Shown: piece by piece, positions 8,691 to 16,715 of the stretch
Position numbering within the stretch: position 1 is the first letter of the stretch
Layout of the letters: each line of letters opens with the position of its first letter
NCBI RefSeq assembly: GCF_014203855.1
Contig: NZ_JACHJV010000001.1
Location: 7,316,001 to 7,380,000 of the forward strand
Source: Kitasatospora kifunensis
Lineage (GTDB): Bacteria > Actinomycetota > Actinomycetes > Streptomycetales > Streptomycetaceae
Reading direction: 5' to 3'
Length of the DNA stretch: 64,000 nt
The notes under the pieces: model-generated
Database searches by the model: none
Seen by the model: the letters and a program-made list of their open reading frames with translations, nothing else
Told to the model about the DNA's origin: nothing
Program-made: the position numbers and the translations under genes

Positions 8691-9009
8691 CCGGGCGTTT
8701 GACGGGAGATGGACGGCGCGCGGCCCTGCACGGTCGGGCGCCGTCCGCATGGGGTGGGTGCCCCCATATTCTCGCCGCGGGTCGTCCGCGCCGACAGCAA
8801 GGCGCTGACCAGCGGTGGAGCGCGCCGAGTGGGCCGAGTCGGGTGGCCGGTTGGCGTGGCCATGCGGCAGACGCGCACGTGTGAGGCACAGGTGGCGCAC
8901 CAACGGGGATCGCGTGATGGAAATATGGGGGCCGCACCCGATGTGGGGGGTCGGCCCCCGGTCCATGCTGCTGAGCGGAAGGTTCGGTACACCGACCCAG
9001 GAGAAGCCG
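8691..9009. promoter_or_regulatory. Regulatory gap with two oppositely oriented copies of a 10-bp element
   Basis: This 319-base gap lies between the ligase gene and the LuxR-type regulator pair. CCCCCATATT (8761-8770) and its exact complement AATATGGGGG (8922-8931) are about 150 bases apart. The flanks are also related: GGGTG precedes the first copy, and CACCC follows the second after a short GC spacer. A short GGGGG-TCGG-CCCCC dyad (8947-8960) lies downstream. A gene-internal peptide here looks unlikely. The paired elements suggest operators for the regulators encoded next. Confidence 0.55.
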
Positions 9010-9633
9010 ATGGGTGAGCCCGTGCGCGTGTGCATCGTTGCGCTGGATCCGGTGCTGGAAGCCGGCACCAGGAGCACGCTGGAGAGCAACGCCGATGTTG
9101 CCGTCGCGCTGCCGAACGAGACGGCCGGTGTCGCCGTCGTCATCGTGGACCGGATTTCCCATCAGGTACTCGACGTTGTCCGAGCGACCCGGAACGCGCC
9201 GCACCGGCCCGAGGTCGTCCTGGTGGCGACCGACCTGGCGCCCGTCGAGGCGATGCACGCGATCGCGGCGGGCGCCCGCGGCCTGTTGCGTCGCAGTGAG
9301 GCGAGTGCGGACCGCCTGGCCAGGACCGTGCTCGCCGCGGCCGGCGGCGACTGCACGGTGCCGCCGGACCTGCTCGACGGGCTTCTCGAGCAGGGCGCGG
9401 GTGCCCAGTCCACGGTCACCGCACCGGCTCCCTGGGGTGGTTCCGGTCTCAGCGAGCGGGAGCGCGCGGTGCTGCGTCTGGTCGCCCAGGGGCACGAAAC
9501 CGGCGAGATCGCCCGGGAGTTGTGCTACTCGCCCCGGACGGTGACCACCGTGGTGCACGATGTCACCCAGCGGTTCCAATTGCGCAACCGGGCCCACGCG
9601 GTGGCCTACACGTTGCGGGCGGGGCTGCTGTGA
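9010..9633 (+). CDS. LuxR/NarL-type transcriptional regulator with degenerate receiver, first of a pair
   Basis: A 207-residue DNA-binding protein. Residues about 5-115 look like a receiver domain. It has a possible acceptor Asp in VVIVDRIS, but the acidic pair near the N-terminus is reduced to one Asp and the conserved Lys appears replaced (LLRRSE). Phosphorylation is therefore doubtful. The LuxR helix-turn-helix is at about 140-205 (LSERERAVLRLVAQGHETGEIARELCYSPRTV). The ATG at 9010 has AGGAGAAG upstream. The stop overlaps the GTG of the next regulator gene (GTGA). Placed between two biosynthetic operons, it is the likely pathway-specific activator. Confidence 0.8.
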   Translation: MGEPVRVCIVALDPVLEAGTRSTLESNADVAVALPNETAGVAVVIVDRISHQVLDVVRATRNAPHRPEVVLVATDLAPVEAMHAIAAGARGLLRRSEASADRLARTVLAAAGGDCTVPPDLLDGLLEQGAGAQSTVTAPAPWGGSGLSERERAVLRLVAQGHETGEIARELCYSPRTVTTVVHDVTQRFQLRNRAHAVAYTLRAGLL

Positions 9634-10298
9634 TCGGGGCCGTGGCAGTCACAGACGCGGTGCCTCGGAGCTCCACGGCGGGCGCGGAGCAGCTGCGGGT
9701 GCAGGTGGACGCGAACGATGCGGCGGTCCGGGAGGCCGTGGTCGGCAAGCTGCGGCACGGCGGCATCGTGACCGTGTGCGATCGCGAACGGGGGCCCGGC
9801 ACCGTGGTGGTGGCCGCCGGGGGCACGGTGGACGAGGCCATCGACGCCTGCCGCTCGACCCTGCGCGGCGGCGAGTACCGCCTGCTGGTCGTCGCCGACG
9901 TGCTGTCGCGTGGCGGAGTGCTGCGCGGGGTGCGGGTCGGGGCGCGGGCGATGCTCCAGTCCACCCAGGCCACCCCGGAGCGGCTGGTGGCCGCCGTGCA
10001 CTCCGCCCACCATGGTGAAGGGCGGTTGCCCTACGGGGTGTTGGTCACGCTGCTCGGCGGCGCGGCCGAGGCCAGGGCCGCAGCGCCGCAGCCCGCTCCC
10101 GGCGCCGTACCGCTCACCGTCCGGCAGACCGAGGTGCTCTCGCTGATGGCGGAGGGGCACGGCAATGCGGCGATCGCCCGCGCGCTGTCGTGCTCGGAGC
10201 ACACCGTGAAGAACGTGATCTACGAGTTGATGGCCCGGCTCCAAGTCCGCAACCGGGCCCATGCGGTGGCGCACGCGGTCCGCTCCGGCCTGATCTGA
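9630..10298 (+). CDS. LuxR-type transcriptional regulator, second of a coupled pair
   Basis: A 222-residue protein with a LuxR helix-turn-helix at about 155-220 (LTVRQTEVLSLMAEGHGNAAIARALSCSEHTVKNVIYELMARLQVRNRAHAVA, given here only as landmark order: LTVRQTEVL, then SEHTVKNVI, then NRAHAVAHAV). Its N-terminal half follows the receiver pattern weakly and I see no phospho-acceptor Asp in VVVAAGGT. GTG 9630 overlaps the stop of the first regulator gene by four bases, so the two are translationally coupled and may form a heterodimer. Their DNA-binding ends are clearly paralogous (NRAHAVAY and NRAHAVAH). No partner kinase gene is present in the window. Confidence 0.8.
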   Translation: MIGAVAVTDAVPRSSTAGAEQLRVQVDANDAAVREAVVGKLRHGGIVTVCDRERGPGTVVVAAGGTVDEAIDACRSTLRGGEYRLLVVADVLSRGGVLRGVRVGARAMLQSTQATPERLVAAVHSAHHGEGRLPYGVLVTLLGGAAEARAAAPQPAPGAVPLTVRQTEVLSLMAEGHGNAAIARALSCSEHTVKNVIYELMARLQVRNRAHAVAHAVRSGLI

Positions 10299-10543
10299 CG
10301 CCCGGCGCCGGGCCAGGCAACAGACAGAGCCTGCCCCGGCCCGGGTGAGCGGGTGTAGAGACAAACGCGCAGCAGGACAGGCGCGCCGAGACCTGCCGCT
10401 CCTTCCCTGGCCCGCTGATGCCCCCGGTCGGCACCCTTCTACTGCCCACGTCCGCCAGAGCGTGGTGCGTTCCTCGATGCGTGGCGGCCGCCCGGTGGAG
10501 ATCGGCGAGCGCTACGGCATCACAGCAGGCCGAGAGGACAGCA

Positions 10544-11851
10544 ATGGACATCGCCGCGGACGTGTCGAACGCCTCGACCGCTTCGGAGGCTTCGGAGGCT
10601 TCGGACGTCAAGGTCTTCGAGGAGCTGGAGTCGGAAGTACGCATGTACTGCCGCAAGTTCCCCGCCGTCTTCCACCGGGCGAAGGGGGCCGAGCTGTTCG
10701 CCGAGGACGGGCGGAGCTTCATCGACCTGTTCTGCGGCGCGGGCACGCTCAACTACGGCCACAACAACGACTTCATCAAGCGCCGGATCAGCGACTACCT
10801 GGCCGCCGACGGGATTTCGCACGGCCTTGACCTGCACACCGTCGCCAAGCGGGAGTTCCTCACCACCTTCGCCGAAGTGGTGCTGCGGCCACGGGGCTTG
10901 GACTACAAGGTGCAGTTCGTCGGGCCCACCGGCACCGATGCGGTGGAGGCCGCGCTCAAGCTCGCCCACAAGGTGACCGGGCGCAGCGGGGTGTTCGCGT
11001 TCACCGGCGCGTTCCACGGCATGTCGCGCGGTTCGCTCGCGGTCACCGGCAGCCGGCGGGCTCGGCGGGCCGGTGGGGTGAGCGGTGGCGACGTCACCTT
11101 CGTGCCGTACGAGGACGGTCCGCAGGGGCCGTTCGACTCGATCGCGCTGATCGAGCGGCTGCTGGCCGACCCGTCCTCGGGTGTGGCGCTGCCCGCGGCG
11201 GTGATCGTGGAGCCGATGCAGTTGGAGGGCGGTGTCTACCCGGCCTCGCGCGGCTGGCTGCGCGGGCTGCGCGAGGTCACCGAACGGCACGGGGTGCTGC
11301 TGATCCTGGACGAGATCCAGGCGGGGTGCGGGCGCACCGGCACCTTCTTCGGCTTCGAGGAGGCCGGGATCATCCCGGACATCGTGACCGTCTCCAAGTC
11401 GATCGGCGGCTACGGGCTGCCGCTCTCGCTCACCCTGTTCCGGCGCGAGTTGGACCTCTGGGAGCCCGGCGAGCACACCGGTACGTTCCGCGGGAACCAG
11501 CTCGCGTTCGTCGCCGCCACCGCGGCCTGCGAGCTCTGGCGCCAGGATGCTTTCCACCAGGGCCTGGCCGGGGCGGTGCGGCATCTGGATGAGTTCCGTG
11601 GCGAACTCGCCGTGCTGGAACCGGAACTGGGACTGCGTGGTCGCGGCATGGTGCTGGGCATCGACCTGGCCGGGGCCGGTGGCGCCGAGCGCGCCGAGCA
11701 GGTCCAGCGTTACGCCTTCGAGCACGGCGTGATCGTCGAGCTCTGCGGTCGGCAGGACGAGGTGATCAAGGTGCTGCCGCCGCTGACCATCGACCTTCCC
11801 CTCTTCGACCGTGCGTTGGCTGTCCTGCGGCAGGGCCTGCAGACGCGTTGA
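10544..11851 (+). CDS. Class III aminotransferase, diaminobutyrate--2-oxoglutarate type (EctB-like)
   Basis: A 435-residue PLP enzyme of fold type I. Landmarks are GPTGTDAVEAALKLA near 125, FHGMSRGSLAVTG near 155, ILDEIQAGCGRTGTFFGFE near 250, SKSIGGYGLPLS with the PLP lysine near 285, and TFRGNQLAFVAA near 320. It resembles EctB and DABA aminotransferases, which convert aspartate semialdehyde and glutamate to L-2,4-diaminobutyrate. The cluster may therefore use diaminobutyrate or a related diamino acid. The first 25 residues hold a low-complexity Ala/Ser/Glu run (SEASEASD). ATG 10544 was chosen over an upstream frame that shows no homology. A 245-base gap from the regulators, with no recognisable gene, suggests its own promoter. 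The carbamoyltransferase gene follows after 33 bases. Confidence 0.85.
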   Translation: MDIAADVSNASTASEASEASDVKVFEELESEVRMYCRKFPAVFHRAKGAELFAEDGRSFIDLFCGAGTLNYGHNNDFIKRRISDYLAADGISHGLDLHTVAKREFLTTFAEVVLRPRGLDYKVQFVGPTGTDAVEAALKLAHKVTGRSGVFAFTGAFHGMSRGSLAVTGSRRARRAGGVSGGDVTFVPYEDGPQGPFDSIALIERLLADPSSGVALPAAVIVEPMQLEGGVYPASRGWLRGLREVTERHGVLLILDEIQAGCGRTGTFFGFEEAGIIPDIVTVSKSIGGYGLPLSLTLFRRELDLWEPGEHTGTFRGNQLAFVAATAACELWRQDAFHQGLAGAVRHLDEFRGELAVLEPELGLRGRGMVLGIDLAGAGGAERAEQVQRYAFEHGVIVELCGRQDEVIKVLPPLTIDLPLFDRALAVLRQGLQTR

Positions 11852-11884
11852 CCGCTCAACTCACCACCAAACGAGGAGGATTCG

Positions 11885-12835
11885 ATGCCGCAGGCCTCGC
11901 GCCGCCACCTGATCTCGATCGAGGACCTCAGCACCGAGGACCTGCATGCCATCGTGCGGCGCGGCGCCGAGTACGCCGCCGGCCGGTGCGAGGACGCGCG
12001 CCCGCTGCGCGAGGCCGTCGTGGGCGTGCTGTTCCGCAAGACTTCCACCCGCACCCGCACCGCCTTCTCCGCGGGCGCGCTGCGCCTGGGTGCCCAGTTG
12101 ATCACCTACGGCCCCGGCGACCTGCAGGAGAACACCGGTGAGAGCGCCGAGGACACCGGGGCGGTGCTGTCGCGGATGTTGGACGTCCTGGTGGCCAGGA
12201 CCGCCGGGAGCGATGCCGAACTGCGCGCCTACGCGGCCCAGCAGCGGATGGCGGTCATCAACGCGATGAGCGCCGCCGAGCACCCCACCCAGGCGCTGAC
12301 CGATCTCAGCACGCTGCTGGGCCGGTTCGGGCGGATCGAGGGCCTGCGGGTGCTCTACCTCGGCGAGGGCAACAACACCGCCTCCGCTCTCACCCTGGCC
12401 CTCTCCCGCTACCAGGGCGTCTCGCTCCACCTGCGGACCCCACCTGGCTACGGCGTCGAACAGCGCTTCCTCGACCAGGCCGCGGTGCACGCCAAGAACA
12501 CCGGGGCGGTGATCGACCAACGGCACGACACACGCGAGCTGCCGCCGGTGGACGTCATCTACACCACGCGCTGGCAGACCACCGGAACCACAAAGCCGGA
12601 CCCCGATTGGCGCCGGATCTTCGCCCCGTTCCAGGTCGACGCCGCCGTGCTGGCCGGCAGCCCGCAGGCCGTCTTCATGCACGACCTGCCGGCGCACCGG
12701 GGCGAGGAGGTGACCGCGCAGGTGCTGGACGGTCCCGCGAGCATCGCCTTCGAGCAGGCCGAGCACAAATACCACAGCGCTCGGGCGGTCCTGGAGTGGT
12801 GCCTGGGCGGATCCCCCGAGGGGGCACAGCGGTGA
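11885..12835 (+). CDS. Carbamoyltransferase of the ornithine/aspartate family with altered acceptor site
   Basis: A 316-residue carbamoyltransferase that should move a carbamoyl group from carbamoyl phosphate to an amine. The phosphate loop STRTRT (near 48) and EHPTQAL (near 138) are intact, so carbamoyl phosphate binding is expected. The acceptor site differs from ornithine enzymes: HCLP reads HDLPAHRGEEV (near 272), and the SMG loop is replaced by TTRWQTTG (near 223). Ornithine is thus unlikely. With SbnA/SbnB genes in the cluster, the beta-amine of L-2,3-diaminopropionate is a reasonable acceptor, giving beta-ureidoalanine, as attributed to VioL in viomycin synthesis. GAGGAGG precedes the ATG. 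The stop overlaps the GTG of the LanB-like gene by four bases. Confidence 0.8.
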   Translation: MPQASRRHLISIEDLSTEDLHAIVRRGAEYAAGRCEDARPLREAVVGVLFRKTSTRTRTAFSAGALRLGAQLITYGPGDLQENTGESAEDTGAVLSRMLDVLVARTAGSDAELRAYAAQQRMAVINAMSAAEHPTQALTDLSTLLGRFGRIEGLRVLYLGEGNNTASALTLALSRYQGVSLHLRTPPGYGVEQRFLDQAAVHAKNTGAVIDQRHDTRELPPVDVIYTTRWQTTGTTKPDPDWRRIFAPFQVDAAVLAGSPQAVFMHDLPAHRGEEVTAQVLDGPASIAFEQAEHKYHSARAVLEWCLGGSPEGAQR

Positions 12836-15165
12836 GCGACAACGTGCTGCTACCTGGCGGAAGTTGGCGGCTGTGGTCGCACTTCGCGCTGCGCGGAGCG
12901 GGGTTTCCGGCGAGCGGCGTGTCACGACTCGCGCCGGCGGGTCTGGCTGCGGCGGCGGACGAGTTCGGGGTTGGGGATGTTCTGAGTGGGCCGCGGTGGG
13001 AGGGTTTTGTGGCGGAGTTCGGGGTGGCGGCGGTGGGTACTGCTGTGGTGTTGCAGGAGGTTGCGGGGTTGGGGTCGTTTCGGGCGGCGGTGGCTTGGCA
13101 GAATCGGGCGGTGTTGGGGTCGGGGATCGGGCCGTTTCTGGGGTGGGTGCCGAGTGTGGTGGGGCGTACGAGTATGCCGCGTCAGCGTGAGGAGTTGGTG
13201 GCGCATTACTGGCAGCGGTTCTGTGTGAAGAACGACACGATTGGTTTTTTCGGTCCGGTGGGTTGGGGGCGGTTGGACCGGTCGGTGCGGGGTGTGGTGG
13301 TGGAGTCGGGGCGGGGGTTGGTGGCGGGTTCGGCGGTGTATTTCTCGAGTTGGTCGGTTGATGTGTTGGCGAGGGTGTTGGAGGGGGAAGTGGGGCTGCG
13401 GGAGTGGTTGGCGCCGCGTCGGGTGCCGTTCTTGCGGGTGGACGGGGAGTCGGTGACGGTGCCGGGGCGGCCGGCGCAGCGGGTGACGCCGTTGGTGCGG
13501 CGGGTGTTGGAGCGTTGTGATGGCAGGAGTGCGGCGCGGGACATCCAGCTGGAGTTGGGGGTGGATGGCGAGCTCCTCGCCGATCTGGTCAAGCGCCGAT
13601 GGATCAGCTGGCGCCTGGAGGTCGCGGCCGACACCTATCCGGAGCGACAACTGCGCTCGCTGCTGGAGCAGGTGGGGGATCCCGCCGTGCGGGAGGCGGC
13701 GTTGGCCAAGCTGGCGATCCTGGAGCGTGGCCGGGACCGGGTGCACGCGGCAGGCGAGGACGCCGAGGAGCTGAGTGCCGCGCTGGCCGCGCTGGAGGCC
13801 GACTTCGCCGAGCTGACGGCGAGTGCGGCCCAGCGTGCGAAGGGCGCCAGGACGGCACCCAACCGGGCGCTGGTCTACTCGGACTGCCGGCGTTCGGCCA
13901 CGGTCCGGATCGGCAGTGCGATCCTCGACGAGCTGCTCCCACTGGAGTTGTGCCTCACCGGTGCTCGCTGGATGACCCACCGGTTCACCGAAGCCGTCGG
14001 CGCGCGGATCACGGCGGCCTACCACCGTCTGCGCGCACGGCAGCAGACGGTGGACCTCGGCTCGCTCTGGTTCGAGTGCCTGCCGGCGCCGCACGGTGAG
14101 TCGATCGCCGACATCGACCGCATCCAGGGCGAGTTGCGGGAGCGCTGGATGCGGATCATCGACGCCCCGCCCGGTGCCCGCCGGGTCCAGCGCTCCGCGG
14201 CTGGGCTCGCGGAGCAGGTACGCGAGGCCTTCGGCGAGCCGGGCGCGGGCTGGTCGCTGTCGCGTTACGTCAGCCCGGACGTGATGGTCATCGCCGAGGA
14301 CCTGGCGGCGGTGGAGCGTGGCGAGTTCGAGCTGGTGCTGGGCGAACTGCACGTCGCCATGAACACCTTGGGTGCCTCGCTCTTCGTGATGCAGCACCCC
14401 GACCGTGACGAGTTGATCGCTGAGACCACGGCTGACTTCCCCGGCCCGCGCCTGGTGCCGATGCTGCCGAAGGAGCTGCCGGCCATCAAGTGGTCCGCGC
14501 GCAGCAGGCCTTCGCTGGCCCGCCCCGAGGACTACGAGGTCGCCCTGGTCGACCACACCGCCGACCCGCGCCGGGCACGCACGGTGCTGTGTGCCGAGGT
14601 GACGGTGACCGAGCAGGCCGGCCGACTGGTGGCAACGCTGCCCGACGGCGCCGTCTTCGATGTGCTGGACGTGTTCAGCCACGCGCTGACCAACCGCGTC
14701 ATGGACCGGTTCACGCTGCGGGCGGACGCCGATCACTCGCCACGGGTGACCGTGGACAAGATGGTGGTGGCGCGCGAGAGTTGGCGCTTCGCGGCCGGTG
14801 AGCTGGCGTTCGCGACGGAGAAGAACGAGGCCCGCAGGTTCGTGCGGGCGCGTCACTGGCGGGACGAAGCCGAGCTGCCGCGCTACGTGTTCGTGGTGTC
14901 GCCGGGTGAACCCCGCCCGTTCTTCGTGGACTTCGACAGTCCGGTGTACGTGAACATCTTCGCCAAGGCGGTGCGGCGCCTCGCGGCCAAGGATCCGGCG
15001 GCCAGGCTTACGGTCTCGGAGATGCTGCCGACGCCCGAGCAGGCCTGGCTCACCGACGACCAGGGCAACCGCTACACCTCCGAACTGCGCTTCGTGGCGG
15101 TCGATCAGACGGCAGTTGAGCAGGCAGTGGCTGCGCCAGGTCAGCTGAAGGAGGGTGAGTCGTGA
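12832..15165 (+). CDS. LanB-like protein, glutamylation domain only (PEARL-like), copy 1
   Basis: A 777-residue member of the lantibiotic dehydratase N-terminal family. In class I lanthipeptide LanB, this domain uses glutamyl-tRNA to esterify Ser/Thr. Short relatives without the elimination domain (PEARLs) add amino acids from aminoacyl-tRNA to a peptide C-terminus. Landmarks are FCVKNDTIGFFGPVGWG near 130, PDVMVIAEDLAAVERGEFELVLGE near 485, and the C-terminal RPFFVDFDSPVYV near 700. About 350 residues of elimination domain are missing. There is no LanC, no precursor peptide gene and no peptidase gene nearby. GTG 12832 overlaps the carbamoyltransferase stop, and the A-domain gene overlaps its end. 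The segment 12941-13290 is almost identical to copy 2 and uses unusual codons. Function in an NRPS cluster is unknown. Confidence 0.85.
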   Translation: MSDNVLLPGGSWRLWSHFALRGAGFPASGVSRLAPAGLAAAADEFGVGDVLSGPRWEGFVAEFGVAAVGTAVVLQEVAGLGSFRAAVAWQNRAVLGSGIGPFLGWVPSVVGRTSMPRQREELVAHYWQRFCVKNDTIGFFGPVGWGRLDRSVRGVVVESGRGLVAGSAVYFSSWSVDVLARVLEGEVGLREWLAPRRVPFLRVDGESVTVPGRPAQRVTPLVRRVLERCDGRSAARDIQLELGVDGELLADLVKRRWISWRLEVAADTYPERQLRSLLEQVGDPAVREAALAKLAILERGRDRVHAAGEDAEELSAALAALEADFAELTASAAQRAKGARTAPNRALVYSDCRRSATVRIGSAILDELLPLELCLTGARWMTHRFTEAVGARITAAYHRLRARQQTVDLGSLWFECLPAPHGESIADIDRIQGELRERWMRIIDAPPGARRVQRSAAGLAEQVREAFGEPGAGWSLSRYVSPDVMVIAEDLAAVERGEFELVLGELHVAMNTLGASLFVMQHPDRDELIAETTADFPGPRLVPMLPKELPAIKWSARSRPSLARPEDYEVALVDHTADPRRARTVLCAEVTVTEQAGRLVATLPDGAVFDVLDVFSHALTNRVMDRFTLRADADHSPRVTVDKMVVARESWRFAAGELAFATEKNEARRFVRARHWRDEAELPRYVFVVSPGEPRPFFVDFDSPVYVNIFAKAVRRLAAKDPAARLTVSEMLPTPEQAWLTDDQGNRYTSELRFVAVDQTAVEQAVAAPGQLKEGES
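12941..13290 (+). repeat. 350-bp block nearly identical in both LanB-like genes (first copy)
   Basis: Positions 12941-13290 match 18191-18540 in direct orientation with one visible mismatch (in the tenth base group at 13001-13010). The encoded residues are identical. The rest of the two genes is clearly diverged until short conserved runs near the 3' ends. Codons here end in TTG, GTG, GCG and GGG far more than in neighbouring genes. This pattern indicates recent gene conversion or a shared imported segment. Confidence 0.85.
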
Positions 15166-16715
15166 CGGCGACACGGACCTTCGTCGACGAGATCGGTGCG
15201 CACGCCGCACGCGCACCGCACGCTCCCGCCCTGGTGGCTCCCGGTGCCGTGGTCAGCTACGGCGAACTGTTCGAGCGCGTCGAGCGGCTGGCCCGACTGC
15301 TGATCGCGTACGGTGTCGGGCCGGAGCAGGTCTGCGCCATCGCCCTCGAACACGGCGTCGACGCCATCGTGGCCATGGCCGCCGTCTCCCGGGCAGGCGG
15401 CGCCTTCCTCACCCTGGACGTCGGGCTGCCGCAACAGCGGCTCGCGGCCATGGTCGCGAGCGGGCGGGCACGCTTCCTGGTGACCACCGATCCGCTCGTG
15501 GAGCGCCTCGCCCTGCGCGTACCGGGTCCGACGGTGCTGATCGACCAGCCCGTCGCCCCCGTCGCCGAGCCGACCGGGACCGTGGCCCAACCGCCCGGCA
15601 TCGCAGCGAACTCGCTCGCCTACGTCAGCCACACCTCGGGATCCACCGGTACTCCGAACGCCGTCCTGATCGAGCACCGGGGACTCGCCTCCTACCTACG
15701 GTTCGTGGTGCGCGACTACGGGCTCGGCCCGCAGACCGTGGCACTGCAGTTGGCCCCGCTCGGCTACGACGCCTCGATCCGGGACTCCTTCGCGCCGTTG
15801 GCGGCCGGCGGCCGACTGGTCCTGGTGGACCGCGCCGCCCTCCTGCGGGTGAACGAATTCGCGGCCACGGTAGCCGAGTTCGGCGTCAATACGATCCTGA
15901 GTGCCACCCCGTCCTTCCTCACCTTCCTGGCCCAGCACGAGGCGCTCGCCGACCGGCTGGGCGGTCTTCGGGTGGTGGTCTGCAGCGGGGAGTCACTGCG
16001 GCCCTTTCTCGCCTCGGGCGGGCGGCGGATGCTCACCGGGCGCCTGGTGAACCAGTACGGCCCGACCGAGTGCACGATGACCTCGACCCGGTTCGAGGTG
16101 CCCGGTGAGCCCGAGACCGCGGTGGACCCGGTCGGCACGCCCATCGACGGGGTGCGCGTGCACCTGCTGGACGGCGAGCTGACGCCGGTGCCGGTGGGGA
16201 CGGTCGGCGAGGTGTACATCGGTGGTGTGGGCGTCGCACGCGGCTACTGCGCCGACCCCGCCCGCACCGCCGAGCGCTTCCTGGCCGACCCGTTCGGCCC
16301 TCCCGGGGCCCGGCTGTACCGGACCGGCGACCTCGCGCGGCAGCGGCCCGACGGCACCTTGGAGTACCTCGGCCGGGGCGATCGGCAGCTCAAGATCCGG
16401 GGCTACCGGGTGGATCCGGCCGAGATCGAGGGCGCACTGCTCACCCATCCGGCGGTGACCGCAGCGGTGGTCACCGCCGATGCCGACAGCCAGGGACGGA
16501 CCTACCTGATCGCGCACCTGACCGGTCGGCTGGCAGAGGTCACCGATGCCGCACTGCGGGTGCATCTGTCCGCCACCTTGCCGCCCTACATGATGCCGAG
16601 GCGGTTCACCCGGCTCGACCGGATCCCGACCACCAGCACCGGCAAGGCCGACCGCGGCGCGCTCGGAGCCCTCGGTGCGCGCGGCCAGGCGCAGGCCGCG
16701 GTGCGCACCTCATGA
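15162..16715 (+). CDS. Stand-alone NRPS adenylation protein
   Basis: A 517-residue free-standing A domain without C or carrier domain. Core motifs are HTSGSTGTPNAV (A3, where the usual KG is NA) near 160, NQYGPTE (A5) near 300, YRTGDLARQRPDGTLEYLGRGDRQLKIRGYRVDPAEIE (A7-A8, landmark YRTGDL then IRGYRV) near 385, and TSTGKADRGAL (A10 lysine) near 492. Hand alignment to PheA gives a pocket code of D-A-R-S-V-S-Q-M-T-K. I do not recognise it; Arg at the third position could bind an acidic side chain. It probably loads the free carrier protein encoded two genes downstream. A strong AAGGAGG site and a four-base overlap tie it to the LanB-like gene. Confidence 0.85.
   Translation: MTATRTFVDEIGAHAARAPHAPALVAPGAVVSYGELFERVERLARLLIAYGVGPEQVCAIALEHGVDAIVAMAAVSRAGGAFLTLDVGLPQQRLAAMVASGRARFLVTTDPLVERLALRVPGPTVLIDQPVAPVAEPTGTVAQPPGIAANSLAYVSHTSGSTGTPNAVLIEHRGLASYLRFVVRDYGLGPQTVALQLAPLGYDASIRDSFAPLAAGGRLVLVDRAALLRVNEFAATVAEFGVNTILSATPSFLTFLAQHEALADRLGGLRVVVCSGESLRPFLASGGRRMLTGRLVNQYGPTECTMTSTRFEVPGEPETAVDPVGTPIDGVRVHLLDGELTPVPVGTVGEVYIGGVGVARGYCADPARTAERFLADPFGPPGARLYRTGDLARQRPDGTLEYLGRGDRQLKIRGYRVDPAEIEGALLTHPAVTAAVVTADADSQGRTYLIAHLTGRLAEVTDAALRVHLSATLPPYMMPRRFTRLDRIPTTSTGKADRGALGALGARGQAQAAVRTS

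Noticed and set aside
8709-9009. Upstream frames extending into the first LuxR-type regulator
   Set aside because: The extra residues are not regulator-like and the inner ATG 9010 has a clear AGGAG site.
10299-10543. Search for a short precursor peptide gene that the LanB-like proteins could modify
   Set aside because: The gap between the regulators and the aminotransferase gene shows no short frame with a ribosome site and a Ser/Thr/Cys-rich or conserved end. Other gaps in the cluster (8691-9009, 33109-33309) gave nothing either.
12832-15165. Reading the cluster as a class I lanthipeptide cluster because of the LanB-like genes
   Set aside because: There is no elimination domain, no LanC, no precursor and no lantibiotic peptidase, while NRPS, carrier and A-domain genes overlap the LanB genes.
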